NCBI GenBank assembly: GCA_002500765.1
Contig: DLSX01000074.1
Location: 10,787-23,566 of the forward strand
Source: Neorhizobium sp. UBA7851
GTDB lineage: Bacteria > Pseudomonadota > Alphaproteobacteria > Rhizobiales > Rhizobiaceae
Direction of reading: 5' to 3'
Length of the DNA stretch: 12,780 bases
This document shows positions 6,648 through 12,780 of the stretch, one piece after another. Made by a program: the position numbers and the translations under genes. The notes beneath the pieces were generated by a model, which made no database searches, had not been told where the DNA came from, and worked only from the letters and a program-made list of their open reading frames with translations. Within the stretch, counting starts at the first letter, position 1, and every line of letters begins with the position of its first letter.

Positions 6648-8153
6648 TCACCAATAGCCCAGCGCTCTCCACCAGACCGCACCGACGGTGGCGAAGATGA
6701 CAAGGTTGACCAGGCACATGATGAAGCCGACACCCCACCACTTGCCCATCGTGATGTAACCGCTGCCGAAGATGATCGGCGACGTGCCGGTCGCATAATG
6801 GGTCAACGTCATCATGATCGACGACGAGGCCGCCATCATCAGCAGGAAGACGGCATGGTATTCGGCCGGGATCAGCATCACGCCGACGGTCAGGAAGGCG
6901 AGCATCATGGCACTGACATGCGCGGTGGTGCTGGCGAACATGTAGTGGGCGAAAGTGAAGATAAGCACCAGGATGGCGGCCGTCATCTGCCAGCTGAGCT
7001 CGGCATGCGAGATCATGTCCTTCATGCCGTTCGAGAACCAGCCGATCACGCCGAGCTTGTTCAGCTGGTCAGCCATCATGACGAGCGCACCGAACCAGAT
7101 CAGCGTGTCCCAGGCGCTCTTTTCCGACAATACATCGTCCCAATTGATGGTGCCGGTAATAAGTAGCGCGAACAGGCCAAGGACTGCGACCACGGTCGGA
7201 TCGAGCGTATAGGCTGCCCCAAAAATCATAGCGGGAACATTGGCCCAGAGCAGCAACAGCATCACGAAGGTGCCGATCATCACCATTTCCTTGCCCGAAA
7301 GCGGCCCCATCGCAGCCAGTTCCTTCTTGGCATAATCGACCGCATCAGGTGTCCGCTTCAGCTCCGGTGGCGAGATCATGTAAAGCACGAGCGGCATGAC
7401 CACGAGCGCGACCAGACCCGGCACGAACATCGCCAGTGCCCAGGTAACCCAGGTCAGTTGCATCGCGCCGCCGGTCGACTTCGAGATATATTCGAGCACG
7501 AGCGGGTTGGGTGCCGTCGCCGTGACGAACATCGCCGACGAGATCGGGTTGGCGTGATAATTCACCAGCGCCAGATAGGTACCGACCTTGCCCTGCGTTC
7601 CCTTTGCCGGATCCGAATCGAACGCATTGGCGATCGATTTCATGATCGGATGGATGATGCCGCCGCCGCGTGCGGTATTGCTCGGCGTAAACGGTGCCAG
7701 GATCAACTCGCAGAAGACCAGCCCGTAACCGATGCCGATCGTGCGCTTGCCGAGAAGCGCGATGAAGCCGAGGCCCAGACGGCGACCCAAACCGGTCTTG
7801 CGCAGGCCGAGCGAAATCAGCACGGCAATGACAATCAGCCAGATCAGAGGATTGGCAAAGCTGCTGAGCGCATCGGCAACGGCACCCTTCGAGTTCGGCG
7901 AGGTCACCTGCATCAGCGAGACGATGACGATCGCCATCAGTGCCATGACGCCGATCGGCATGACCTTCAGGATGATCGCGAGGATGGTGGTCAGGAAGAT
8001 CGCCAGCATCTTCCAGCCGTTTTCATCGAGACCGCCAGGTGCCGGTATCGCGAGAAGCGTCAGGAGAAAGATTGTCGTGATGATTGCCGGAATGATCCGG
8101 AAGGGAACCATCTCTTTGAAATAGCGAAAAACAGCAGGAACATTTACAAACAT
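6648..8153 (-). CDS. DASS-family anion transporter (di-/tricarboxylate or 2-oxoglutarate type)
   Basis: This is an inner-membrane carrier of the divalent anion:Na+ symporter superfamily (Na_sulph_symp), closest in look to the CitT/TtdT/2-oxoglutarate-malate translocator branch. From ATG 8153 it has 501 residues and about 11-14 hydrophobic segments. The first signature is PFTPSNTARGGGIIHPI, with the SNT motif at residues 158-160. The second half carries the pseudo-repeat HYATGTSPIIFGSGY, with TGTSP at 455-459. In this family the two motifs sit at the substrate and cation site. VTATAPNPLV and NYHANPISSAMF are also family-typical. A GTG at 8159 is in frame, but GAGGA ends only 3 bases before it and 9 bases before the ATG, so the ATG is preferred. 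The gene lies downstream of gltD but is separated from it by a terminator. Substrate (succinate, malate, 2-oxoglutarate, citrate or tartrate) cannot be read from sequence. Confidence 0.9.
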   Translation of the reverse strand: MFVNVPAVFRYFKEMVPFRIIPAIITTIFLLTLLAIPAPGGLDENGWKMLAIFLTTILAIILKVMPIGVMALMAIVIVSLMQVTSPNSKGAVADALSSFANPLIWLIVIAVLISLGLRKTGLGRRLGLGFIALLGKRTIGIGYGLVFCELILAPFTPSNTARGGGIIHPIMKSIANAFDSDPAKGTQGKVGTYLALVNYHANPISSAMFVTATAPNPLVLEYISKSTGGAMQLTWVTWALAMFVPGLVALVVMPLVLYMISPPELKRTPDAVDYAKKELAAMGPLSGKEMVMIGTFVMLLLLWANVPAMIFGAAYTLDPTVVAVLGLFALLITGTINWDDVLSEKSAWDTLIWFGALVMMADQLNKLGVIGWFSNGMKDMISHAELSWQMTAAILVLIFTFAHYMFASTTAHVSAMMLAFLTVGVMLIPAEYHAVFLLMMAASSSIMMTLTHYATGTSPIIFGSGYITMGKWWGVGFIMCLVNLVIFATVGAVWWRALGYW

Positions 8154-8162
8154 GATCACATG

Positions 8163-8167
8163 TCCTC
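8163..8167 (-). promoter_or_regulatory. Ribosome binding site of the DASS transporter
   Basis: Minus-strand GAGGA is spaced 9 bases from ATG 8153 and only 3 from GTG 8159, which decides for the ATG. Confidence 0.55.
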
Positions 8168-8221
8168 AGGCGTCTTGAATTTTGACTTTCGTCAGGCTTC
8201 TTGACCGACCCGTCGCATGTT

Positions 8222-8250
8222 CAAGCCTCTCATCCCTTGATACGTGTCAA
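8222..8250 (-). promoter_or_regulatory. Weak candidate promoter for the DASS transporter
   Basis: Minus strand: a perfect -35 TTGACA (8250-8245) lies about 95 bases upstream of the start. The hexamer 17 bases on is GGCTTG, a poor -10. A small inverted repeat TGAC-TTTC-GTCA (8181-8192) lies between it and the gene and could be an operator. Position is sensible, just after the gltD terminator, but the match is incomplete. Confidence 0.25.
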
Positions 8251-8298
8251 ACTTCCGAAGGAATAAAGCCTTCCTCCAACTCGGTCCGAAAGAGAGCA

Positions 8299-8338
8299 AA
8301 AAACGCCGCTTCTCCACCAAGGGAAAAACGGCGTTTTT
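8299..8338 (-). terminator. Intrinsic terminator of gltD
   Basis: AAAAACGCCG (8299-8308) pairs with CGGCGTTTTT (8329-8338) around a 20-base loop. Read on the minus strand, the direction of gltD, the hairpin ends in six T. It begins about 30 bases after the gltD stop and separates gltD from the DASS transporter. The long loop makes it less ideal than the other terminators here. Confidence 0.75.
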
Positions 8339-8370
8339 GAATGTTCGGTTTTGACGATGGAAGATATCTC

Positions 8371-9825
8371 TCAGCGCGGCAGGAGAGAGCTTCCCATCAG
8401 CGCCTCGTCGATGGCGCGGGCGACCTGACGGCCTTCGCGGATCGCCCAGACGACCAGCGACTGACCGCGACGCACGTCGCCTGCCGTCCACAGCTTGTCG
8501 ACCGAGGTCTTGTAGTCGCGCTCGTTGGCAACGACATTGGTCGAACCGCGGCGGTCGACATTGATGTCCAGCTTGCCTTCTAGTTCGGTCAGCACGCCGG
8601 TCTTCATCGGACCGGAAAAACCGATGGCGATGAAGGCAAGATCAGCCTTGATGATGAAGTCGGTGCCGGCGATCGGCTTACGGCGCTCATCCACTTCGCA
8701 GCAACGCACGCCGGTCAGCTGACCGTCTTCACCGATGAACTCGAGCGTCGCCACCTGAAATTCACGAATCGCGCCTTCGGCCTGACTCGACGAGGTGCGC
8801 ATCTTCGTCGCCCAGAACGGCCAGACGGCAAGCTTGTCTTCCTTTTCCGGCGGCTGCGGACGGATGTCGAGCTGGGTTACCTTGACCGCACCCTGACGGA
8901 ATGCTGTTCCAACGCAGTCGGATGCCGTATCGCCGCCACCGACGACGACCACATGCTTGGCGCCGGCGAGGATCGGCTCGGCCGCCCATGCGACGCTGTC
9001 GATATTTTCACGACCGATACGGCGGTTCTGCTGCACGAGGTAAGGCATAGCGTCATAGACGCCATGCAGGTCGGCACCGGGAATGCCGGCCGGACGCGGC
9101 GTTTCCGAACCACCGCAATAAACGACGGCATCGTGCTCGGCGGTCAGCTCCTCGACCTTCTTGTCGACGCCGATATTGACGCCGTAATGGAAGGTCACGC
9201 CTTCGCCGGTCATCTGCTCGACGCGGCGGTCGATGAAGTTCTTCTCCATCTTGAAGTCTGGAATGCCGTAGCGCAGTAGGCCGCCGGCCTTGCTCTCGCG
9301 CTCATAGACATGAACTTCATGGCCGGCGCGGGCAAGCTGCTGGGCAGCCGCCATGCCGGCAGGACCGGAGCCGATCACGGCGACCCTCTTGCCGGTCTTC
9401 ACAGTTGCCGGATGCGGCACGATATAGCCAAGCTCATAAGCCTTGTCGGCGATCGCCTGTTCGACCGTCTTGATCGCAACCGGCGCGTCCTCGAGGTTCA
9501 GCGTGCAAGCTTCCTCGCACGGCGCGGGACAGACCCGGCCGGTGAATTCCGGAAAATTGTTGGTGGAATGGAGGTTGCGGATCGCCTCTTCCCACTTGTT
9601 GTTATAGACCAGATCGTTCCAGTCCGGGATCTGGTTATGCACCGGACAGCCGGTCGGGCCGTGGCAATAGGGAATGCCACAGTCCATGCAGCGGGCCGCC
9701 TGTTTGGTCACTTCCGCATCAGACATCGGAATGGTGAATTCGCGGAAATGGCGGATACGATCCGACGCAGGCTGATACTTGCCCACCTGCCGGTCGATTT
9801 CCATGAAACCCGTAACCTTGCCCAT
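8371..9825 (-). CDS. gltD: Glutamate synthase (NADPH) small subunit
   Basis: This is the beta subunit of NADPH-GOGAT. It takes electrons from NADPH via FAD and iron-sulfur centres and passes them to GltB, which makes two glutamates from glutamine and 2-oxoglutarate. It is 484 residues, full length. The N-terminal cysteine clusters that hold the [4Fe-4S] centres are Cys46, 49, 54, 60 and Cys99, 103, 107 (CMDCGIPYC..., CPAPCEEAC). The FAD Rossmann motif is GSGPAG (152-157), and the NADPH motif is VVVVGGGDTASD (292-303). The C-terminal FAD contact is TAGDVRRGQSLVVWAI. It starts at ATG 9825; GAGGGA (9836-9831) lies 5 bases upstream, right after the stop of the small membrane-protein gene, which suggests translational coupling. 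It ends at its own terminator. In most bacteria gltD directly adjoins gltB; here 0.9 kb separates them. Confidence 0.97.
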   Translation of the reverse strand: MGKVTGFMEIDRQVGKYQPASDRIRHFREFTIPMSDAEVTKQAARCMDCGIPYCHGPTGCPVHNQIPDWNDLVYNNKWEEAIRNLHSTNNFPEFTGRVCPAPCEEACTLNLEDAPVAIKTVEQAIADKAYELGYIVPHPATVKTGKRVAVIGSGPAGMAAAQQLARAGHEVHVYERESKAGGLLRYGIPDFKMEKNFIDRRVEQMTGEGVTFHYGVNIGVDKKVEELTAEHDAVVYCGGSETPRPAGIPGADLHGVYDAMPYLVQQNRRIGRENIDSVAWAAEPILAGAKHVVVVGGGDTASDCVGTAFRQGAVKVTQLDIRPQPPEKEDKLAVWPFWATKMRTSSSQAEGAIREFQVATLEFIGEDGQLTGVRCCEVDERRKPIAGTDFIIKADLAFIAIGFSGPMKTGVLTELEGKLDINVDRRGSTNVVANERDYKTSVDKLWTAGDVRRGQSLVVWAIREGRQVARAIDEALMGSSLLPR

Positions 9826-9837
9826 GTCATTCCCTCT

Positions 9838-9996
9838 TCAAAGCAGGGTGCCCGCAGGCCCCCAGTACCAGTAGGCGAAACCAATGACCGCCCCCAGCAT
9901 GATAAACTCCCATCCGATCGTGCCGTTGATCAGATAACCTGCAACCGGAACTGCTACGCCTATCGCCAAGGAGACGGCAGCATGCATTTTTCGCAT
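9838..9996 (-). CDS. Small two-helix membrane protein between vapC and gltD
   Basis: This 52-codon gene was found by reading the minus strand. It starts MRKMHAAVSLAIGV and ends WYWGPAGTLL before TGA (9840-9838). Two hydrophobic stretches, residues ~6-24 (AAVSLAIGVAVPVAGYLI) and ~30-45 (EFIMLGAVIGFAYWYW), flank a short polar turn NGTIGW, so a helical-hairpin inner-membrane protein is likely. The start is ATG 9996, preceded in frame by another ATG at 9999. AAGGAG (10007-10002) lies 5 bases from the former and 2 from the latter. It sits 16-19 bases after the vapC stop and 12 bases before gltD. The SD, the start, uninterrupted codons and the tight fit in the operon argue for a real gene. Function is unknown; no family recognised. 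Confidence 0.75.
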   Translation of the reverse strand: MRKMHAAVSLAIGVAVPVAGYLINGTIGWEFIMLGAVIGFAYWYWGPAGTLL

Positions 9997-10001
9997 CATC
10001 G

Positions 10002-10007
10002 CTCCTT
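10002..10007 (-). promoter_or_regulatory. Ribosome binding site of the small membrane-protein gene
   Basis: Minus-strand AAGGAG followed by CG and then ATGATG. The 5-base distance favours the second ATG (9996). It lies within 15 bases of the vapC stop. Confidence 0.65.
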
Positions 10008-10015
10008 CTCGGCAG

Positions 10016-10414
10016 CTATCGCAGCCAGTTCTCGATCTTTAATCCCGGAACCCGGGAAAACTCTCTTTCATTGTCCGTCACAAGCACCGCATCCAAGGCA
10101 AGTGCATGCGCGGCTATCAGCATGTCCATATCGCCGATTGGCTGCCCGCTACGACTAAGGCCATTCCTTATGGCTGCGTAGTGAACATCAGCAGGCGCTT
10201 CCCACGGCAAAATCTCAAAATCGGCAAGAACCGATTCCACCAGGTTCGTCAGACGTTCCGAGCCCTTCTTTGCGACGCCATATCTCAACTCGGCCGCGAC
10301 GATGATGCTGGTCATCAGATCACCCTCTTGCAGCAGGGCTACCCGCCGGCCGGCCCCGCCGCCGGGATTTCGGATGAGATCCGAAATCATGTTAGTATCG
10401 AGCAAGTAGCTCAC
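10016..10414 (-). CDS. vapC: VapC-type PIN-domain toxin
   Basis: This is the toxin of a type II toxin-antitoxin pair; PIN-domain VapC proteins are Mg2+-dependent ribonucleases that cut tRNA or rRNA until bound by VapB. It has 132 residues, standard length, a single PIN domain. The acidic site appears complete: Asp6 in LLDTNMI, Glu42 in AAELRYG, Asp97 in DMDMLIAAHAL (Asp95 nearby) and Asp114 in VTDNEREF. Nothing indicates inactivation. It starts at GTG 10414, whose bases overlap the vapB TGA as GTGA. No clear ribosome site precedes it, so translation probably depends on vapB. Its stop (TAG, 10018-10016) is followed within 20 bases by the small membrane-protein gene. It lies inside the gltB-gltD unit. 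The RNA target cannot be told from sequence. Confidence 0.93.
   Translation of the reverse strand: MSYLLDTNMISDLIRNPGGGAGRRVALLQEGDLMTSIIVAAELRYGVAKKGSERLTNLVESVLADFEILPWEAPADVHYAAIRNGLSRSGQPIGDMDMLIAAHALALDAVLVTDNEREFSRVPGLKIENWLR
10366..10388 (-). repeat. Perfect 10-bp inverted repeat inside the vapC 5' coding region
   Basis: GATTTCGGAT (10366-10375) and ATCCGAAATC (10379-10388) are exact inverted copies around the 3-base spacer GAG. The repeat covers vapC codons ~9-17 (MISDLIRN region), starting about 27 bases after the GTG. As RNA it would fold into a hairpin close to the toxin start. It could also be chance. Confidence 0.5.
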
Positions 10415-10680
10415 TCAGGAAGATCCAGATCCACCGGTTGAAGCGGAAGGTCCTCGATTTCCGGAAACTCCATGCTCAGCGGCTCAGCCTGCAGAAGATA
10501 CGCGACAAGTTCGCCCGGGGACCGTTTCCGCCCTTCGGGACGGATAGTAATGATGCCGTCAACTTCCTGTCGAATGACAACCTCATCACCGGGAAGTTCG
10601 AAATCACTGGGAATTCGCACAGCCCGGCTTCTTCCGTTCATGAAGACCTTTACTTTTCGCTCTTTTGCCGAAGGGTACAT
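10411..10680 (-). CDS. vapB: VapB-type antitoxin (AbrB/MazE-like)
   Basis: The antitoxin of the pair neutralises VapC and, with it, represses its own promoter. From ATG 10680 it has 89 residues. The N-terminal ~50 residues are an AbrB/MazE swapped-hairpin DNA-binding domain with the VapB signature VKVFMNGRSRAVRIPSDF and a following GDEVVI strand. The acidic, Pro-rich C-terminal part (SMEFPEIEDLPLQPVDLDLPE) is the likely toxin-wrapping tail. An open frame extends upstream to an ATG at 10737, but that would place the inverted-repeat operator inside the gene. GGAGG (10690-10686) instead points to the ATG pair at 10683/10680, at 2 and 5 bases. The stop overlaps the vapC start by 4 bases. gltB ends 54-57 bases upstream. 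Confidence 0.9.
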   Translation of the reverse strand: MYPSAKERKVKVFMNGRSRAVRIPSDFELPGDEVVIRQEVDGIITIRPEGRKRSPGELVAYLLQAEPLSMEFPEIEDLPLQPVDLDLPE

Positions 10681-10685
10681 CATCG

Positions 10686-10690
10686 CCTCC
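10686..10690 (-). promoter_or_regulatory. Ribosome binding site deciding the vapB start
   Basis: Minus-strand GGAGG, then CG, then ATGATG. It shows that vapB begins at 10683 or 10680 and not at the upstream in-frame ATG 10737. Confidence 0.7.
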
Positions 10691-10691
10691 A

Positions 10692-10722
10692 TATTGTGAT
10701 ATGACAACGTCATATCACAATA
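10692..10722. promoter_or_regulatory. Perfect 14-bp inverted repeat, candidate VapBC operator
   Basis: TATTGTGATATGAC (10692-10705) and GTCATATCACAATA (10709-10722) are exact inverted copies separated by the 3-base spacer AAC. The site is much more AT-rich than its surroundings and ends 2 bases from the vapB Shine-Dalgarno. Type II antitoxins of the AbrB/MazE class commonly bind such palindromes at their own promoter, so autoregulation is the natural reading. The hairpin has no T-run and is unlikely to be a terminator. Confidence 0.8.
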
Positions 10723-10737
10723 CACATGGAACACCAA
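10709..10737 (-). promoter_or_regulatory. Candidate vapBC promoter
   Basis: Minus strand: TTGGTG (10737-10732), 17-base spacer, TATGAC (10714-10709). The -10 falls within the first arm of the inverted repeat, where bound VapBC would block it. The -35 abuts the gltB stop codon. Each hexamer matches consensus only partly (3/6 and 4/6), so this rests mainly on the position. Confidence 0.35.
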
Positions 10738-12780
10738 TCACTCCGCAGCCACACCCATCCGCATGCGTTCCATCTCGACCAGTGCGCGGCGATATTCGAC
10801 CGGCATGACCTTGCGGAACTTCGGCCGGAACTCGCTCCAGCGATCAAGGATATCCTTGGCGCGGGTGGAGCCGGTGTAATGCATGTGGTTGGAAATCAGC
10901 TGATAGAGACGCTCCTCGTCGTGGCGCGTCATGTCCTCGGAAACGTCGACACGTCCCTTGTGCATGATGTCGCCGCCGTGATGGTGCAGCTTTTCCAGCA
11001 TGTCGTCCTCTTCCGGAACCGGCTCGAGTTCGACCATCGCCATGTTGCAGCGTTTGGCAAAATCGCCCTTCTCGTCCAATACGTAAGCGACACCGCCCGA
11101 CATGCCGGCCGCGAAGTTGCGGCCCGTTTCGCCGAGCACCACGACGACACCGCCGGTCATGTATTCGCAACCGTGGTCGCCAACGCCCTCGACAACCGCA
11201 ATCGCACCCGAGTTGCGCACCGAGAAACGCTCGCCGGCGACGCCGCGGAAATAACACTCGCCCGTCGTCGCACCGTAAAGCACGGTATTGCCGACGATGA
11301 TCGAGTTTTCGGCGACGATCTTCGAGTTTTCCGGCGGGCGCACGATGATGCGGCCACCCGAGAGACCCTTGCCGACATAGTCGTTGCCGTCGCCCACCAG
11401 ATCGAAGGTGATGCCGCGGGCAAGGAAGGCACCGAACGACTGGCCGGCGGTACCCGTCAGCGTCACATGGATCGTATCGTCCTTCAGACCCTTCTGACCC
11501 CAACGCTTGGCAAGCGCGCCCGAAAGCATTGCACCGGCAGAACGGTCGACGTTCTTGATCGGCACTTCGAAGACGACCGGCTCCTTGCTTTCAAGTGCCG
11601 CCTGAGACTTCTCGATCATCTTGCGGTCGAGAATGTCGTCGATCGGGTGCTTCTGGCGCTCGGTCCAGTAGGTGGCGGACTTCGGCGCTTCGACCTTGTG
11701 GAAGATCTTCGAGAAGTCGAGGCCCTGGGACTTCCAGTGCGCCAGCATTTCGTCCTTCTCGAGCAGGTCGGAAAGGCCGATAATGTCGTCGAACTTGGTG
11801 AAGCCGAGCGATGCGAGAATCTCGCGTACTTCTTCAGCTACAAAGAAGAAGTAGTTGATGACGTGTTCCGGCGTGCCCTTGAAGCGCTTGCGCAGAACCG
11901 GGTCCTGGGTGGCGACGCCAACCGGGCAAGTATTCAGGTGGCACTTGCGCATCATGATACAGCCGGCAGCGATGACCGGAGCCGTCGCGAAACCGAATTC
12001 GTCGGCTCCGAGCAGAGCGCCGATGATGACGTCACGGCCGGTCTTCAGGCCGCCATCAACCTGCAGGGCGATGCGCGAACGAAGACCGTTCAGCACCAGC
12101 GTCTGCTGGGTTTCGGCAAGGCCGATTTCCCAAGGGCTGCCGGCATGCTTCAGTGAGGTCAGCGGCGAGGCACCCGTGCCGCCGTCGAAGCCGGCGACCG
12201 TGATATGGTCGGCGCGTGCCTTGGCGACACCGGCGGCAACCGTGCCGACGCCGACTTCCGAGACGAGCTTGACGGAAATGTCAGAGGTCGGGTTGACGTT
12301 CTTCAGGTCGTGGATCAGCTGCGCCAGGTCTTCGATCGAATAGATGTCGTGGTGCGGCGGCGGCGAGATCAGGCCGACGCCCGGCACCGAGACCCGCAGC
12401 GACGCGATGTACTCGGACACCTTGTGGCCCGGCAGCTGGCCGCCTTCGCCCGGTTTTGCTCCTTGCGCCATCTTGATCTGGATCTGGTCGGCCGATGCCA
12501 GGTACTCGGCGGAGACGCCGAAGCGGCCCGACGCCACCTGCTTGATCTTCGAGCGCAGCGAATCGCCTTCTTCAAGCGGGATGTCGGCCACCACGCGGTC
12601 CGAACCCAGGATCGAGGCCAGGCTCTCGCCCTTGGCGATCTTGATACCCTTGAATTCGCCCATGTAGCGGCGCGGATCTTCGCCGCCTTCGCCGGTGTTC
12701 GATTTGCCTCCGATGCGGTTCATGGCGATGGCCAGGGTGGCGTGGGCTTCAGTCGAGATCGAGCCGAGCGACATCGCGCC
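10738..12780 (-). CDS. gltB: Glutamate synthase (NADPH) large subunit, C-terminal part
   Basis: This is the alpha subunit of GOGAT, catalysing glutamine + 2-oxoglutarate + 2 e- to two glutamates. The window holds the last 680 codons; the frame is open through 12780, and the N-terminal amidotransferase domain and most of the central domain lie outside (the full protein is ~1500 residues). Visible residue 1 is the Gly of GAMSLGSISTEAHATLAIAM, in the FMN-binding synthase barrel. GGKSNTGEGGED (24-35), QGAKPGEGGQLPG (106-118) and VAGFDGGTGASP (195-206) are its phosphate and substrate loops. Cys274, Cys280 and Cys285 (CIMMRKCHLNTC) bind the [3Fe-4S] cluster. The last ~250 residues form the GXGXG beta-helix (GLSGGRIIVRPP and following repeats). 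The ATG at 12774 is internal, not a start. The gene ends 54-57 bases before vapB with no terminator, so read-through into vapBC and gltD is expected. Confidence 0.97.
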   Translation of the reverse strand, partial: GAMSLGSISTEAHATLAIAMNRIGGKSNTGEGGEDPRRYMGEFKGIKIAKGESLASILGSDRVVADIPLEEGDSLRSKIKQVASGRFGVSAEYLASADQIQIKMAQGAKPGEGGQLPGHKVSEYIASLRVSVPGVGLISPPPHHDIYSIEDLAQLIHDLKNVNPTSDISVKLVSEVGVGTVAAGVAKARADHITVAGFDGGTGASPLTSLKHAGSPWEIGLAETQQTLVLNGLRSRIALQVDGGLKTGRDVIIGALLGADEFGFATAPVIAAGCIMMRKCHLNTCPVGVATQDPVLRKRFKGTPEHVINYFFFVAEEVREILASLGFTKFDDIIGLSDLLEKDEMLAHWKSQGLDFSKIFHKVEAPKSATYWTERQKHPIDDILDRKMIEKSQAALESKEPVVFEVPIKNVDRSAGAMLSGALAKRWGQKGLKDDTIHVTLTGTAGQSFGAFLARGITFDLVGDGNDYVGKGLSGGRIIVRPPENSKIVAENSIIVGNTVLYGATTGECYFRGVAGERFSVRNSGAIAVVEGVGDHGCEYMTGGVVVVLGETGRNFAAGMSGGVAYVLDEKGDFAKRCNMAMVELEPVPEEDDMLEKLHHHGGDIMHKGRVDVSEDMTRHDEERLYQLISNHMHYTGSTRAKDILDRWSEFRPKFRKVMPVEYRRALVEMERMRMGVAAE

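Noticed and set aside
7458..8204. 248-codon plus-strand open frame opposite the DASS transporter
   Set aside because: Its extreme Arg/Asp/His composition is what the antisense of a hydrophobic membrane protein gives. It overlaps the clear transporter gene.
8192..8491. Minus-strand open frame of 99 codons across the gltD end and its terminator
   Set aside because: It is out of frame with gltD, runs through the terminator hairpin, and has an Arg-rich shadow composition at its start.
10681..10737. Longer vapB beginning at ATG 10737
   Set aside because: The added 19 residues would be encoded by the inverted-repeat operator and candidate promoter, and GGAGG sits just before the downstream ATG pair.
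10726..12156. 476-codon plus-strand open frame opposite gltB
   Set aside because: It is entirely antisense to highly conserved gltB sequence and rich in Arg, His and Asp. No family resemblance is visible; treated as a shadow.

Overview
The window looks like chromosomal DNA of an alphaproteobacterium of the Rhizobiaceae (Rhizobium, Agrobacterium, Sinorhizobium or a close relative). The evidence is GC-rich sequence with GC-rich third codon positions, frequent GTG/TTG starts, and the combination of a GluP-type sugar transporter, a rhizobial-type GalU, an MltB-like transglycosylase with a DUF459 SGNH protein, and GOGAT genes whose protein sequences resemble rhizobial ones. I could run no search, so the genus is left open.

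Left part, envelope and sugar metabolism (1-6593). The window opens inside an outer-membrane beta-barrel gene (+). A 361-base upstream region follows and then the sugar/H+ symporter gluP (+, TTG start). gluP converges on galU (-) across a strong two-way hairpin terminator. Divergent from galU are a secreted lytic transglycosylase with a peptidoglycan-binding domain and a DUF459 SGNH-fold protein (both +, 52 bases apart), probably one unit. A two-way terminator closes this unit against the next gene.

Right part, transport and nitrogen assimilation (6648-12780, all -). In order of transcription: the C-terminal 680 codons of gltB (GOGAT large subunit), a vapBC toxin-antitoxin pair, a 52-codon membrane-protein gene found by hand, gltD (GOGAT small subunit), a terminator, then a separately transcribed DASS-family transporter for di- or tricarboxylates. 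gltB and gltD encode the two subunits that convert glutamine plus 2-oxoglutarate into two glutamates. The transporter may move related C4/C5/C6 acids.

The most unusual part is the 0.9 kb between gltB and gltD. A type II toxin-antitoxin module sits inside what is normally a tight gltB-gltD transcription unit. It has its own perfect 14-bp inverted repeat (operator candidate) and no visible terminator on either side. The genes are packed almost without gaps: vapB and vapC overlap by 4 bases, 16-19 bases separate vapC from the small gene, and 12 bases separate the small gene from gltD. Apart from this and the non-canonical active site of the DUF459 protein, the window is ordinary core genome. I saw no tRNA, rRNA, CRISPR array, insertion sequence or phage gene.
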